Shown piece after piece: positions 1 to 10,344 of a stretch of 64,000 bases of DNA. Where the stretch lies: assembly GCA_037042185.1 (NCBI GenBank), contig JAXQJY010000033.1:2790001-2854000 (forward strand). The letters are read 5' to 3'. The stretch comes from Sordariomycetes sp. S80-01Y. Its lineage: Eukaryota > Ascomycota > Sordariomycetes. The translations under genes were made by a program, and so were the position numbers. Below the pieces are notes generated by a model that was not told where the DNA came from, made no database searches, and saw only the letters and a list, made by a program, of their open reading frames with translations. Each line of letters starts with the position of its first letter. Within the stretch, counting starts at the first letter, position 1.

Positions 1-391
1 TGAACTCCTGAGATGCTCGACACTTTCACCCAGGAGACTGTCGCCTTGGACTTATGGTGGGTAATACAAAGACTTTCATGGGAGTCACTCTCTTGATCCT
101 GAAGGAGCCAGTGAATTGTATGCGATCATTTCCATCAGCTGGAACAGGTTTCGTCTGATCTGGCATATTCTCATCTCAACTACTTCGGACCACTAGAGTA
201 TTGCTTATGTTGACCGAATGTTTGAAGCTGGAAAGCGCGGACCGAGATCACCTTACCATTTCCCGCCCAATCGGCGCCTTTCGAATTTCACTCCCTAGCT
301 GCCCAAATGATCTCGGTGTTCTCTTTCTTTAGCTCACTCCTCCCAACCTCTCAACTGCAGCATCCTCGCTCCTCCCCACCAGCCCCAACGT

Positions 392-439
392 ATGGCATCG
401 CGAGCACAGAATCTCTCAGAGTATGACTCGACTACATGA
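392..439 (+). promoter_or_regulatory. Short upstream ORF before the RdRP start
   Basis: An ATG at 392 opens a 15-codon frame that closes with TGA at 437-439, 39 nt before the RdRP ATG at 479 and in a different frame. If transcription starts upstream of 392 this is a uORF. An alternative reading is that a GTATGA at 421 and a TTAG ending at 472 bound a leader intron, but joining these does not connect the ATG at 392 in frame to the RdRP, so it gives no longer protein. The rest of 1-391 shows nothing I can identify. Confidence 0.35.
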
Positions 440-478
440 ATAGCAGGCGCACCGCTGACTTTACGCTCTTAGAACAGC

Positions 479-3400
479 ATGAGAAACTCACCTCATCGAC
501 GACACGGCCGTGGCCGAGGTCGAACCACCTCACAGCGCGACCAACAATCTCCGGACAAGACTGGTCGCCGTGACGATCTGCCCCCTATGACCATGAGCCT
601 TTCACGTCGCAATGAGGAGGAAGCTGAAGTCTGGAAGACGTGGACCAGCTTCTGTCTCGAACTTGCACGACTTCCCCCGAACACGACCATCGTGGATGTT
701 TTCGCTTGGCTTTCACACGAGGGAGAGATCCGTCAAGTCGACATTTTCAGCCGATCAAATGGTGATCAACTTCCCAGCGCTAAAGTTCACTTCAGTCAAA
801 CACCCGTTCATAATTTCGGGTCTGCAAAGCGGCGCGTCTACAATATTAAGCACGAGGGCCAATGTTGGACTATTTCGATAGACAAGTTCTATGGCTGGAA
901 CGAAAACAAGATGATCAAGAACCAATACCCTCAGCAAATTACTTTGCACCCTTACAGCCTCACCTTCGGTGTCAGACTTGGGGACTTGCGAATGAAAGAG
1001 ATGAAGACCTTTGGACCACCACCTGGGCGTCGTCACTTCGGCTTGCAGCTTCAGCATGGCAAGCTGACCGCCACGTTTCCGGTGCCGTCAAGTGCATCTG
1101 GCACAGCCTTTCGCGAGTTCAAGTTCATCGTTCCTGTTGCACAGATGAAGGCCGTGTACTATCAGGAATGCGCCAACAAACCCGCGTCTTTGGTCATTCC
1201 GCTCTCGATACCCCCGGAGTACTACTACAAGAACATGAATTTAGCTTCGACTATACCTGCCGATGGGAGGTCATGGAGGGTTCAAGATAGCTGGTTCCGG
1301 GCAACTGACCTTGTCGCGAACTTCGAAAGCCCTCAATTCCACCCAATCACCATCAATGACAACCTAGTCGATGACCCTGAGTTCACCGCCATCGGTCGCT
1401 GGACTACGATGAGATTCCGAGTTGACGCCCGATCTGAGGCCATCCGTCATCTTCAGCTCGCTCTTGAAGATCTCAATGTGGGCTTTATTCATAGCCAGAA
1501 CTACGAATTTGAGCCCGGTAGCAGCGCGGCTATCTGGAGTCTCCTGGGCCATCCTCCAACGTCGTCATCTGCCCTCGCGCTTCTTGAATCTGACTCAAGA
1601 AGAATTCGGCTCAGATTCGACGTTAGATATCAACTCGAGGTTTGCATTTCGAGGGGGCACCTGAACGAGCATCTTATTACTGAAGAGTTCCTCCAGACCC
1701 TGGCATCCTTTGATGATTCTGTCAAGGCTCGCAGCGGGCTCGAGTACCTAGTCGATCAAGATGTGGTGTTGGAGGACCCCATGGAGCTCTTCAGGCGTGC
1801 AGAGATCAAAGCATATCACCAGCCCAGTAAATTGCCGCACTACTGCACTCTGGTGAGAAAGGCAATCATAACACCAACTACAATTCGGCTCAGTACACCG
1901 GTGGCGGAGACCTCAAACAGGGTTGTGCGACATTACGCAAGCCTCCAAGACCATTTCCTCCGCATTCAGTTTCTAGATGAGAGGGAGCACGGGAAACCAG
2001 GCTTTAAAGTCACCAACGAAGCCATATACACGCGTATGTTACGTACGTTGTACCAGGGCATCAGAATAGGCGACCGCCTTTACGAGTTCCTCGCGTTCGG
2101 GAGTTCGCAGCTCCGAGAGGGCGGCGCATACTTTTTCTGTCCGACGCAGACCACATCTTGCGATGACATCCGCAAGTGGATGGGCAACTTCAATCATATT
2201 AAGGTCGTCGCGAAATACGCTGCTCGACTTGGACAGTGCTTTTCAACGACCCGGGAAATCAGGGGCATGCCCTGCCCTCAAACGCGCATGGTCCCTGATA
2301 TCGAGCGTAACGGCTACTGCTTCAGCGATGGCGTAGGCATCATATCTAAGTTCCTATCTCGACTTATCGTTGAGGAGATGGCCTTGGATGTTTTCGATGA
2401 ACCTACTGCCTTTCAGATTCGCATGGGGGGCTGTAAAGGTGTTCTGACCGTATGGCCACAGGCCAAGGGGATGGAAGTTCACGTACGGCCGTCTCAGGAG
2501 AAGTTTACGGCCCAATTCAAAGCATTAGAGGTTATTCGGTGCTCGAAGGTGGCTACCGCTACGTTGAACCGTCAGACGATTGTGATTCTGGAAAGTCTCA
2601 AGGTCCCAGTCACAGTCTTCACCGCTCTTCTAGACAGACATCTGGCAAGATTCCAGAAATCGATAACCGACAAGGATGAAGCTGTCGATTTATTGACCCA
2701 GTTCGTTGATGAGAACCAAAACACTCTCGTTATCGCAGAGTTGCTCAAAGCCAATTTCATAAGTGGAAACACCAAGGAGCTTTTCGTTGATAGCATTCTT
2801 AATTTGTGGCGCGCATGGTCACTGAAGCTGATCAAGGAGAAGGCGCGGATTCACGTCGAACAGAGCGCTTTCGTACTGGGAGTCGTTGATGAGACAGGGA
2901 CACTGAGAGGTCACTCAAACGAGACCGAAGGCTCTAGGGAAAAAGACATCAACAAGCTTCCTCAGATCTTTCTACAGCTTTCAAACCCAAAGGTCTTCAA
3001 CAAAACCACCATAATTAAGGGCGTTTGTATCGTGGGCCGGAACCCCTCCTTGCACCCCGGAGATATCAGGGTTGTCCAAGCGGTTGACGACCCAGATTTG
3101 CGTCACCTGAAAGACGTTGTTGTCTTTCCCAGTACTGGTGATCGACCGATTCCTAGTATGCTCTCTGGTGGCGACCTTGATGGTGATGACTTCTTTATTA
3201 TCTGGGATCAAGAGCTGATTCCTCCCGAGTGGAACTATCCCCCCATGAGTTATTCGGGCCCCAAGCCCAAAGAAGTCGACACAGTTACAGTGGACGACCT
3301 CAGGGAGTTCTTCGTCTCGTACCAGAAAAACGACGTGCTAGGTCTTGTGGCATCGAGCCACCTCGGCTATGCAGATTTTCTGAAGAAACATGGGCCAAAA

Positions 3401-4789
3401 GACGAGAAGTGTAAGTTGATGCAAGCCTCGAATACCGAGATAACTCTCACTAACAACAGATCAGGTATCTCTCTTGCAGCCAAACACTCCGACGCGGTGG
3501 ACTTTCCAAAGACTGGTGTACCTGTGCGCTGGGACTCGACGAAGCAAATGTGGCCGCACTTCATGGAAAAGAACCCCCGGTCAACCTATCGCTCAGAGAA
3601 AGCGTTGGGAAGGATCTATGACAAAGTCGTGCAGCGGTCACTGAAGATGGAGTTTCACACAGACTGGGAGGATGATTTTGATCAAAGAATACTCGACTGT
3701 TGCAGCGCCAATGACGCTATGATGGAGACAGTCAGGAGCATCAAGGCGCAATACGATACCTCCGTCCGTCGTATACTCAGTCAACACAGCCTTGGAACGG
3801 AATTCGAGCTCTGGACTAGCTTTGCTATGTCTAAGCCGGCAGCAGGGTCGGATTACAAACGATCTGAAGACCTTGGGAGGGAATATGATGCGCTCAAGAC
3901 ACGCTTCCGCGAAATATGCTACGCAGAAGCTGGCGGTTACACCCCCGAAAAGATTGATCCATTTGTAGCGGCCATGTATAAGGTCACAGAGGAGCAGGTC
4001 AAAGTGGCGCTTCGCGAAGCCAACGAGCGAACACATAAGCATGATGAGAATCGAGATGGTGTCAAAGGTTCTCGACGCCTTGACAGCACGAAGATGCCTC
4101 TTATCACGTTCCCCTGGGTTTTCCCCTGGGTGATGATTCGCCTTGCCATGGGTAACAAGTACAATCCGAGGAGTTCCCTCCTCGCGCCAGCCCGCCGCAA
4201 TCTTCAGCTGCCTGTGTTCAATGCAACGCAGCATGCAGACAAGGAGATCACCCACGCAGAAGCAAAGCCCTCTGAAGCTCTCAACATTGCGGCTCAGGAG
4301 ACTGCTCAGACAAATACGGCCGACGACACTGCTAGTGTGGCCGAGTCTGCGCAACACGACGATATCCGCCCGAAAAAAGACTCTGGAACGAATGCAAATC
4401 TACTTGACCCTCAAATCCCGAACTCGATTGTCGTGCCGCATCGTGATGCGGAGCAGACTCCGAGGCAGGTGAGGGAGGCTGAGTGGATCGACATGCATGG
4501 CGATGGTGCTAGTGACACACAAGCGCTTATCACGCACGCTGTCCACGGCCATCTCGATGGCGACCTCGCTGCCAAAGCCGATCCCCATGTAAAGCCGGAA
4601 CATTTTGAGAAGGTGGGCAACAATACGGGCGCAACTAAGGCGGTTGCCACTGGCCGCACGTCGACGGCCCGCGGGCAGGTGATTCCACAGGCTGGCGAGG
4701 ATTCTGACGGCGGCTCAGCGGACTCTGTTCTTGGCGAAGAGGAAGAAATTGGGGATATGATGGACAAGCTGGCAGCCTGGGGGGCCTGA
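479..4789 (+). CDS. RNA-dependent RNA polymerase (eukaryotic RdRP, RNA silencing)
   Basis: Cellular RdRP that makes double-stranded RNA for silencing (QDE-1/SAD-1/Rdp1 family). The catalytic signature GGDLDGDD is plain, with aspartates at residues 899, 901 and 903. About 50-110 of the N-terminus resembles an RRM-type fold, the body to about residue 1230 is the RdRP domain, and the last 200 residues are low-complexity and probably disordered. The frame is open throughout (1436 codons), but a 54-nt GT-AG intron at 3411-3464 (GTAAGT donor, ctaac branch, CAG acceptor) is very likely removed: splicing joins K-C to I-S-L-A-A-K-H-S, giving the family-typical CxxLAxxHSxAVDFPKTG, whereas read-through inserts 18 odd residues. 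Coding would then be 479..3410 joined to 3465..4789, 1418 aa. Which of the fungal RdRP classes this is (quelling or meiotic silencing) I cannot settle by eye. Confidence 0.96.
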   Translation: MRNSPHRRHGRGRGRTTSQRDQQSPDKTGRRDDLPPMTMSLSRRNEEEAEVWKTWTSFCLELARLPPNTTIVDVFAWLSHEGEIRQVDIFSRSNGDQLPSAKVHFSQTPVHNFGSAKRRVYNIKHEGQCWTISIDKFYGWNENKMIKNQYPQQITLHPYSLTFGVRLGDLRMKEMKTFGPPPGRRHFGLQLQHGKLTATFPVPSSASGTAFREFKFIVPVAQMKAVYYQECANKPASLVIPLSIPPEYYYKNMNLASTIPADGRSWRVQDSWFRATDLVANFESPQFHPITINDNLVDDPEFTAIGRWTTMRFRVDARSEAIRHLQLALEDLNVGFIHSQNYEFEPGSSAAIWSLLGHPPTSSSALALLESDSRRIRLRFDVRYQLEVCISRGHLNEHLITEEFLQTLASFDDSVKARSGLEYLVDQDVVLEDPMELFRRAEIKAYHQPSKLPHYCTLVRKAIITPTTIRLSTPVAETSNRVVRHYASLQDHFLRIQFLDEREHGKPGFKVTNEAIYTRMLRTLYQGIRIGDRLYEFLAFGSSQLREGGAYFFCPTQTTSCDDIRKWMGNFNHIKVVAKYAARLGQCFSTTREIRGMPCPQTRMVPDIERNGYCFSDGVGIISKFLSRLIVEEMALDVFDEPTAFQIRMGGCKGVLTVWPQAKGMEVHVRPSQEKFTAQFKALEVIRCSKVATATLNRQTIVILESLKVPVTVFTALLDRHLARFQKSITDKDEAVDLLTQFVDENQNTLVIAELLKANFISGNTKELFVDSILNLWRAWSLKLIKEKARIHVEQSAFVLGVVDETGTLRGHSNETEGSREKDINKLPQIFLQLSNPKVFNKTTIIKGVCIVGRNPSLHPGDIRVVQAVDDPDLRHLKDVVVFPSTGDRPIPSMLSGGDLDGDDFFIIWDQELIPPEWNYPPMSYSGPKPKEVDTVTVDDLREFFVSYQKNDVLGLVASSHLGYADFLKKHGPKDEKCKLMQASNTEITLTNNRSGISLAAKHSDAVDFPKTGVPVRWDSTKQMWPHFMEKNPRSTYRSEKALGRIYDKVVQRSLKMEFHTDWEDDFDQRILDCCSANDAMMETVRSIKAQYDTSVRRILSQHSLGTEFELWTSFAMSKPAAGSDYKRSEDLGREYDALKTRFREICYAEAGGYTPEKIDPFVAAMYKVTEEQVKVALREANERTHKHDENRDGVKGSRRLDSTKMPLITFPWVFPWVMIRLAMGNKYNPRSSLLAPARRNLQLPVFNATQHADKEITHAEAKPSEALNIAAQETAQTNTADDTASVAESAQHDDIRPKKDSGTNANLLDPQIPNSIVVPHRDAEQTPRQVREAEWIDMHGDGASDTQALITHAVHGHLDGDLAAKADPHVKPEHFEKVGNNTGATKAVATGRTSTARGQVIPQAGEDSDGGSADSVLGEEEEIGDMMDKLAAWGA

Positions 4790-5084
4790 GATGGCGCTAG
4801 AACCGGCTACCTGGATGTCGGGACAGTGATCTTCGTGCGAGGATACTTGAAGGTAATCCTGAGATCCCATCTCGAGAAGTCACCCACAGCCATGCCCAGT
4901 GGGAACTACAAAATCCCGCCCTTTTGGTCACTTCTTAAGATTCTTCACTCGGCCGTGATGGCGGCCTTGCAGGAAAGCAGAGAAAGTCACAGATGAGGTT
5001 GGGGCGTCAGGACAGAATTAGCTCGTGGTTGCCACTCGGGGATGTGGATCTTGCTGATAGATGAGCCAAAGTGACACACCTCGT

Positions 5085-6287
5085 TTACTTCCTAATACAT
5101 AGATCCGTTCTGAGCACCCATTTCTCCCCATCTTTGACCTCCCTTCCTTCGTGCTGCAACAATCAGTCGTCCGTTCCAAAACCAGGGCCACCTCGCGAGG
5201 TGCAGGAGGGAAGGGACATCTAGCCCTCCGAGCTGAAGTTGAATTGGGATCACTCACCAACAAACAGTCATCTCCATGCTTGTGAAGCAGCAACATCCCC
5301 GTCTCGAGCGGCACAGCAATTTCCTCGGAAGCAACCTGGCGGTCGTGTGGATAGAAGACAGTTTCGCCGCCAACGCAGCCCTCAGCCGCTGAGGTCAAAT
5401 ACAAGAGCAATGTCCACGTTGTACGGACAGGGGTGGGTCCTGGAAGGGTGAGGACGTTGGAGTCGTCGTCTGGCTGGCGTTAGCCACATGCACACACCTA
5501 CCAGTAAGAGGGGGAGGAGACAAAGAAGGCTCGATGCAGACGGCCGGCGCCTGAAGTAGCGAACAGCTAGGTGGGACAGAGACGGCACGAGTTGGAAAGC
5601 CGCGTCAGGATACCAAAATAGGGAGGTCCAGCGCCAGCGGTACATGGCAGGATGAGAGAGAAACACACATACAGTGACAGTCGAAATATTGACCCTTGGT
5701 GTAGCGGTAGACTCTGATGTTTGGACTGAGACCAACAGGTTCGCCACCCCTGTTTCGAGGTTTTGCATTAGCGTGCGCAACTCGTGGTTTTGCAGGAGGG
5801 AAGTGACACGCTACAAGTCTGTAGGATGCAGCCTTCTGGTCCGGAGCGTATCCCCGAGACCACTGCATGGCTGTCCATCTTGCTATCTCAAGTTCGGTCA
5901 GACGCGTCAGAGGACTTACCAGAGTTCCGCGTGATTCTCCAACAAGCTTTCCTTCAAGCCAGTGGTTTCCCACAGCCTTTCAGCAAACGCCGGATCCTCG
6001 ATCTGATACCGATCGTTGACGCGCACAGCTTCTCCGCGTCTTGGTCGCGACGGCGTGGTCTGTAACGGGAGCGTCTTGAGGAAGCTAACGTAATCGCGGC
6101 ACAGGGAGCGCGGGAAGAAGGATGGGACCAGGGCGATGCGGGGGGTCAAGGGGTGGAGGGAGGGTGTTAGATCGACCACGGGTAGGGTAGGTCTGAAAGG
6201 TGGCCAAGAGGGGGGCGGTATGGAGGGGTGACCTTGAGCTGTCGTGCTGGTCCCCTTCCCGCCCTTTGTTTTGCTTGACTTTGGCAT
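5085..6287 (-). CDS. 2-oxoglutarate/Fe(II) dioxygenase, prolyl 4-hydroxylase-like
   Basis: Oxygenase of the P4Hc type, which hydroxylates a protein or small-molecule substrate using 2-oxoglutarate and O2. Four exons on the minus strand: 6287..5920, 5749..5673, 5469..5258, 5153..5085, total 241 aa; all junctions keep frame. The iron ligands appear only after splicing: HYDD (H148, D150) spans the exon 2/3 junction and HEG (H220) opens exon 4, with R234 in WVLRTDL as the probable 2-oxoglutarate-binding arginine. Exon 2 reads GGEPVGLSPNIRVYRY, a family-typical strand leading to the first ligand pair. Start ATG at 6287 gives a lysine-rich MPKSSKTKGGKG end without signal peptide, suggesting a cytosolic or nuclear enzyme. 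The gene runs toward the RdRP 3' end. The substrate cannot be inferred. The first intron (170 bp) is longer than the others. Confidence 0.88.
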
Positions 6288-7395
6288 ACTGGGTGACGGC
6301 GAAGGCTCTCAAGCGGTTCCCGGTGCCAGACAGCCTGATCAGACGTTGCAGGCCAGGTGATTGACGGAACTCGAAATGTGCGGGGCCGGATGATACCGAG
6401 AGTCGCGAGGGAAGAGAAAACGAAGGAAGCGTGGTCTGAGGTCGGCGATCTAGGAAGGCTCTACTTGGTACTCCGTAAAAGTAGCGTAATATGCAGCAGC
6501 AAGCATCGCATTTGCATCTGCACCAGACGGTTAAAAGGGAAAGACGTCAGGTTGTTGCCTTGCTTTGGTTCCTTGGACGCTCAAGACGGGTCAGATTCAC
6601 CTGATCGCAGCAAAGGCCCAAGGCCAACCAACGACGGCAAGTGACAGCACTGTGGTCAAAGTGGAAAAAGCAAGCCGGCAATGCTGCTCAGGTGAAGTCC
6701 CAGCCTTGGCCCCAATCAGCCACTGCTGCAGCAGCAGGTTCTTTCGACGTTTGCCGTCTCGCAGCAGAGACCAGGGTCCTTGCCGCGAACCCGGAGTTCC
6801 GGACCCCAGAATCTGGATCAATCAGATCTGTGCAACCCGACTGCAGTGCAGAAAGCTTGACGTGAGACACCAACAACTTCGAGAGAGTGCGCAAGTGGAG
6901 GCTCGAGGGGAGAGGTGTTGGTAATGGGGGCGGGCCCCTCTGTGCTGTGGTCGAAAGGAGTAAATCTCAGTTGGTCGACCGGCTGCTCGTGTCTCCCGTG
7001 TTGACGAGGGCTGGAAGAAACGGTAAACGGCTCGGCGTTCCTTTTTCGATTACTGTTCCTGTTGGAGGTTGATGAGTGGATGTCGTCCAGCCGCCCAGAG
7101 ACAGGGGTCGGGGTTGAGCAGTGGTTGAGTGGTAGCGGCAGCCTGAGTCCACTGGCAGCCGTCTCCTCAGATGAGTAAGCATCCCGGACGACCCGGCCCG
7201 CTTTTTGGCTCCGGGACCGACGAACGGGAACGCGTCTCCCAACCTCGAGTCTTCTCACCCTGAACAATTTCACACGGTTCTGGTGCCTACGAGACCTGCC
7301 TTGAACCACGGTACCCGGATGCAGGCTCTACTTTATGACCTTCCGGAGCAATCTTTCCCTTCACATCCTTGACTCCTCCTCTTGCCGACCACGAG
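6288..7395. other. Divergent intergenic region, dioxygenase / AIM11
   Basis: About 1.1 kb between two divergently transcribed genes, so it should hold both promoters. Open frames here lack recognisable domains and overlap each other on both strands. I see no RNA gene or repeat. Confidence 0.6.
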
Positions 7396-7995
7396 ATGAG
7401 CGTTGCAGTCATGCCTCAAGACGGCACCCTACCTCGGCGTGAAATCCAAACCTCCACTACGCCACCAGCCCAATCACCTCTGGCGCGGCACTTTCAGCAG
7501 CTCGGCCTATTCTGTGCAGGCGCAGGCTTCCTCGCAGCTTCGGTTGCCGTCTCACGGAGATCGGTGCTGCGCATGCGCAAGACATCATACCCTCACTTCT
7601 ACTGGTCGAATCGGACGCCTGCCAGTAGGATGGACACCTCTGATCGGGGACTCGTTGCCGTGCAGGCCTTGGGCCTTGCGACCCTGAACGTCACTGGCTT
7701 TGGCATCATGCTCATCGGCGGTATCGGGTGGGCCTTTGATCTATCATCGATAGAGGAACTGCGGCACAGGACACGGAAGGCTCTCACCAGACCAGGCAAC
7801 TTCAGTACGGAAGATGAGAAGAAGGTCGAAGCAGAGATGGAGAAGATCCTGGACGCCGTCTATGAGAAGTTGGGCATGGAGAAGCCGGAAAAGCTAGACT
7901 GGGAGTCGCTGGACCAGATAGAGGAGGACAAGAGGCAACAGGAACAGCAACAACAACAGCAACAGCAACAGCATGAGAAAGACGGCAAGCCTTGA
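7396..7995 (+). CDS. AIM11: Altered inheritance of mitochondria protein 11 (Aim11)
   Basis: Small mitochondrial membrane protein of unknown biochemical role; yeast mutants show altered mitochondrial inheritance. Single exon, 199 aa from the first ATG at 7396 (the open frame continues a few codons upstream without an ATG). Two predicted membrane segments: one around residues 34-57 (QLGLFCAGAGFLAASVAV) and one around 94-118, containing ALGLATLNVTGFGIMLIGG and then WAFDL, the most family-typical stretch. Between them lies a basic region with RRSVLRMRK. The C-terminal third is charged and helical (EDEKKVEAEMEK) and ends in a glutamine run encoded by CAG/CAA repeats. Family members normally lack such a long glutamine tract, so it may vary between strains. 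Confidence 0.87.
   Translation: MSVAVMPQDGTLPRREIQTSTTPPAQSPLARHFQQLGLFCAGAGFLAASVAVSRRSVLRMRKTSYPHFYWSNRTPASRMDTSDRGLVAVQALGLATLNVTGFGIMLIGGIGWAFDLSSIEELRHRTRKALTRPGNFSTEDEKKVEAEMEKILDAVYEKLGMEKPEKLDWESLDQIEEDKRQQEQQQQQQQQQHEKDGKP
7936..7973 (+). repeat. CAG/CAA microsatellite coding for polyglutamine in AIM11
   Basis: Run of CAA and CAG codons, interrupted once by GAA, near the 3' end of AIM11. It codes for about eleven glutamines. Mixed codons suggest it is fairly stable, but repeat length is likely polymorphic. Confidence 0.9.
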
Positions 7996-9065
7996 GTAGC
8001 ATCCTGCCATTCTGATCCACCCTGTTAGGGTATGCACGAGGCTCGGCTGCACTGTCATGCATCCGATGAATGCTACCATGCATCCGACTTCAAATCGGAC
8101 ACTTTCAGATCTCCGGCGAGTGGTAGCTTCGTCTTGGCTCTCCGACAGCCCCATTGATCTTCAATAGAATATCCCCCGAGTCGACAGCCCTGACTCGGTC
8201 CAGCCTCAATGCAAATCACCCAAATCACCCCTCAGCAAATCAAAACTTCTGAGTACTTGCCCTAACGTCGTGCTTACGGGACAGCTGCTCAGCGAGCGGA
8301 AGAAGCCTTGTCTTGTGAGCCCCTGAGACAGCGGACTGCATACACCGTTTCGGAGCAATGGAGGTGTCGGGACAAGGAACCCTCGAGTTCTCGGTAGCGA
8401 ATGGTGTCACCTGCTTGATTTCGATGAGTCAACGGTATGCCCCTTGCCAATCGATACGACTCATGCTGTCTCTTTCCTTTTCTCTCGCCCCTTCTAGACG
8501 GCGTCTATTTCCCCGGATCTCGACGATCAGGGTTGCAATGGCCTGAGGGATCTTCCCAGTCCCTCTACCACGCTACGTGCTACCTTAACTTAACTGCATG
8601 GATAAGCCGCTTGCCGGCCGCAAAATCTCTCGGACGGCGCGACCAGCTGGCCGGCCTCACCTATGCCTGTCTTGCCCGCAGCGTCTAGCTGAACAGCCGA
8701 GCTTGCCACCACCAGGAGCAGCCTCCGCGGATCGACATTGCAACCTTCACAGAGCACATGCCATCCTGGCACTTGCATGGTTAGTTTGCTAGACAGTGGG
8801 GAAATGAGGGCCGTGGAGATCAACTAATCGTCAACTTGTACAAACTTGGGACCACCCATCCCGTCTTGGCAGGGACATGCTCCCTTCCACTCACATTCTT
8901 CGCGATGCATGCCGCGGTGTTTGTGGGTCTGGTTGGTCCTGTCGACGCGAGGCTTGCGTGCGGTCCTGGGCCTAGCCAAAATAGCAGCATCGACAGGCGA
9001 TGACGGGCTTCCCCATCCATGGCCGACCAGCTTTTGCACGACACTCACACCCCTAACCCTTGAGG
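7996..9065. other. Intergenic region, AIM11 3' / orphan gene promoter
   Basis: About 1.07 kb between two genes on the same strand. Short overlapping frames on both strands show no recognisable domain. A TATA box follows immediately downstream. Confidence 0.6.
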
Positions 9066-9073
9066 TATATATA
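9066..9073 (+). promoter_or_regulatory. TATA box of the orphan gene at 9172
   Basis: A perfect TATATATA lies 99 bp before the ATG at 9172. The spacing fits a start of transcription near 9095-9105 and a leader of about 70 nt. Such a clear TATA element is uncommon among fungal housekeeping genes and suggests regulated expression; that last step is inference. Confidence 0.55.
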
Positions 9074-9171
9074 GATTGCGTTGCCTGAATCCCATCCACC
9101 CAGATCTAAACCCACACTCAACCCGAACGCACTCTCAACCCTTAGACCTTGTGCTTTCACCGGCAGCTATC

Positions 9172-10344
9172 ATGCGTTCCTACGACTATCAACATCCTGT
9201 CCGTACTTATAAAAGCACTGACCCGTCACACGAGGGAGACATCCTCGAATCACCCTCCCAATCCCTCACTAGCCCTCAAAGCCTCGTTGTTTCCCGCCAT
9301 GCGAGCTCGAACAGGGTTACCGTTACCGCGGCTCGAAGCTTGAGCACTTTGTCAAACCCAGAGGCTTGTACCGGAACGACGAATGCCCATGGTGTGATCA
9401 CTCGAGATGGCTGGGGCGAGGCGATAAACCCCTCGTACACCCCCGACGGTCACTGCGTCGCCCCTTTACTTCCATACTCCCGCGGCGAGAGGATATGGAT
9501 AGAGGAAAGCCTGCTCCCCACTGACGAGGACCACATGATCCCCGTGGTCACACTCGACACCGGGAAATTCTTCAGACTATCCGTTAACCACGTTTGTCTG
9601 GTCGCCGACATGAAGAAGCCCGACCCTGGCCGCGCGCCGCAATACGCTACCACAGCTGGGCCTGTTCATTCGGTAGTTGTCGATGGTGAGGCTTGGAAGA
9701 TCCAGGGGTACTTCGAACACTCCACACGCGGCCCGGTCCTCAGCTGGGCGAAGTGGCGGGGTGGATGCTCTATTATTGGTGGCTTCGCTGGGTTCAGACC
9801 CCTCAGAGACGAGGATGAAAGGCGGAGGGTCTTCGAAGAGGAGTGGAACTCACTCTGGCTTGAGTCAGCCTCGTGGCTCGGGCAAGGATCGAGCAGCCTT
9901 CGTTCCCAGCTCGATCCGGATCACCTGGTCTCCTCAGAGCCGAGACCGAACGAGCATTTACATACGCCTCGGTCTCGGTTGTCTAAGCCTAACCTCTCGA
10001 AACGAGCTCTGCGAACAGCAAACGTACCCTATCGACCTCTGAAGAGGTGGCCCAAGGACGAAGAGGACTGCATCGTCCCGTCAGATCATTGCGCAAGACG
10101 GCATATGCAGCCATGCTCGGCACAACACCCCTCACGCTGCGAGCTCGTCGAGACAGAACCCAACCCTGAAGGTCTCGCGACGGGACAAAATACCAATGAA
10201 ACCTCCACCGAGACATGGCGCTCATCAGCTGAGGGTGACAATATGCCGGTCAGCTTAAACCTGAACATCTGCATCGACCTGAAGAACAGACAGAGCAACC
10301 AGTCTCCCTTGCTAGCCGCAGATGAAGATTACGACATGCTCTAA
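9172..10344 (+). CDS. Hypothetical protein, 390 aa, function unknown
   Basis: Single-exon gene, 390 aa from ATG 9172. The open frame extends upstream to 9076, but that part overlaps the TATA box's downstream region, so the later ATG is preferred. I do not recognise the family. A compact central block of about residues 85-230 looks folded: it holds GKFFRLSVNHVCLVADMKK, then a segment WKIQGYFEHS, then LSWAKWRGGCSIIGGFAGFR. The N-terminus (serine/threonine-rich) and the C-terminal 150 residues (charged, proline- and serine-rich) look disordered. No signal peptide or membrane segment is visible, so it is probably intracellular. A nearby strong TATA box hints at inducible expression. Confidence 0.7.
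   Translation: MRSYDYQHPVRTYKSTDPSHEGDILESPSQSLTSPQSLVVSRHASSNRVTVTAARSLSTLSNPEACTGTTNAHGVITRDGWGEAINPSYTPDGHCVAPLLPYSRGERIWIEESLLPTDEDHMIPVVTLDTGKFFRLSVNHVCLVADMKKPDPGRAPQYATTAGPVHSVVVDGEAWKIQGYFEHSTRGPVLSWAKWRGGCSIIGGFAGFRPLRDEDERRRVFEEEWNSLWLESASWLGQGSSSLRSQLDPDHLVSSEPRPNEHLHTPRSRLSKPNLSKRALRTANVPYRPLKRWPKDEEDCIVPSDHCARRHMQPCSAQHPSRCELVETEPNPEGLATGQNTNETSTETWRSSAEGDNMPVSLNLNICIDLKNRQSNQSPLLAADEDYDML

Noticed and set aside
3638-4357. Minus-strand frame of 239 codons opposite the RdRP
   Set aside because: Shadow of the RdRP coding strand; no domain.
5690-5760. tRNA-like stretch (ggtgtagcggtagac, later ggttcgccacccc)
   Set aside because: It covers exon 2 of the dioxygenase on the other strand; the arms do not pair as a cloverleaf.
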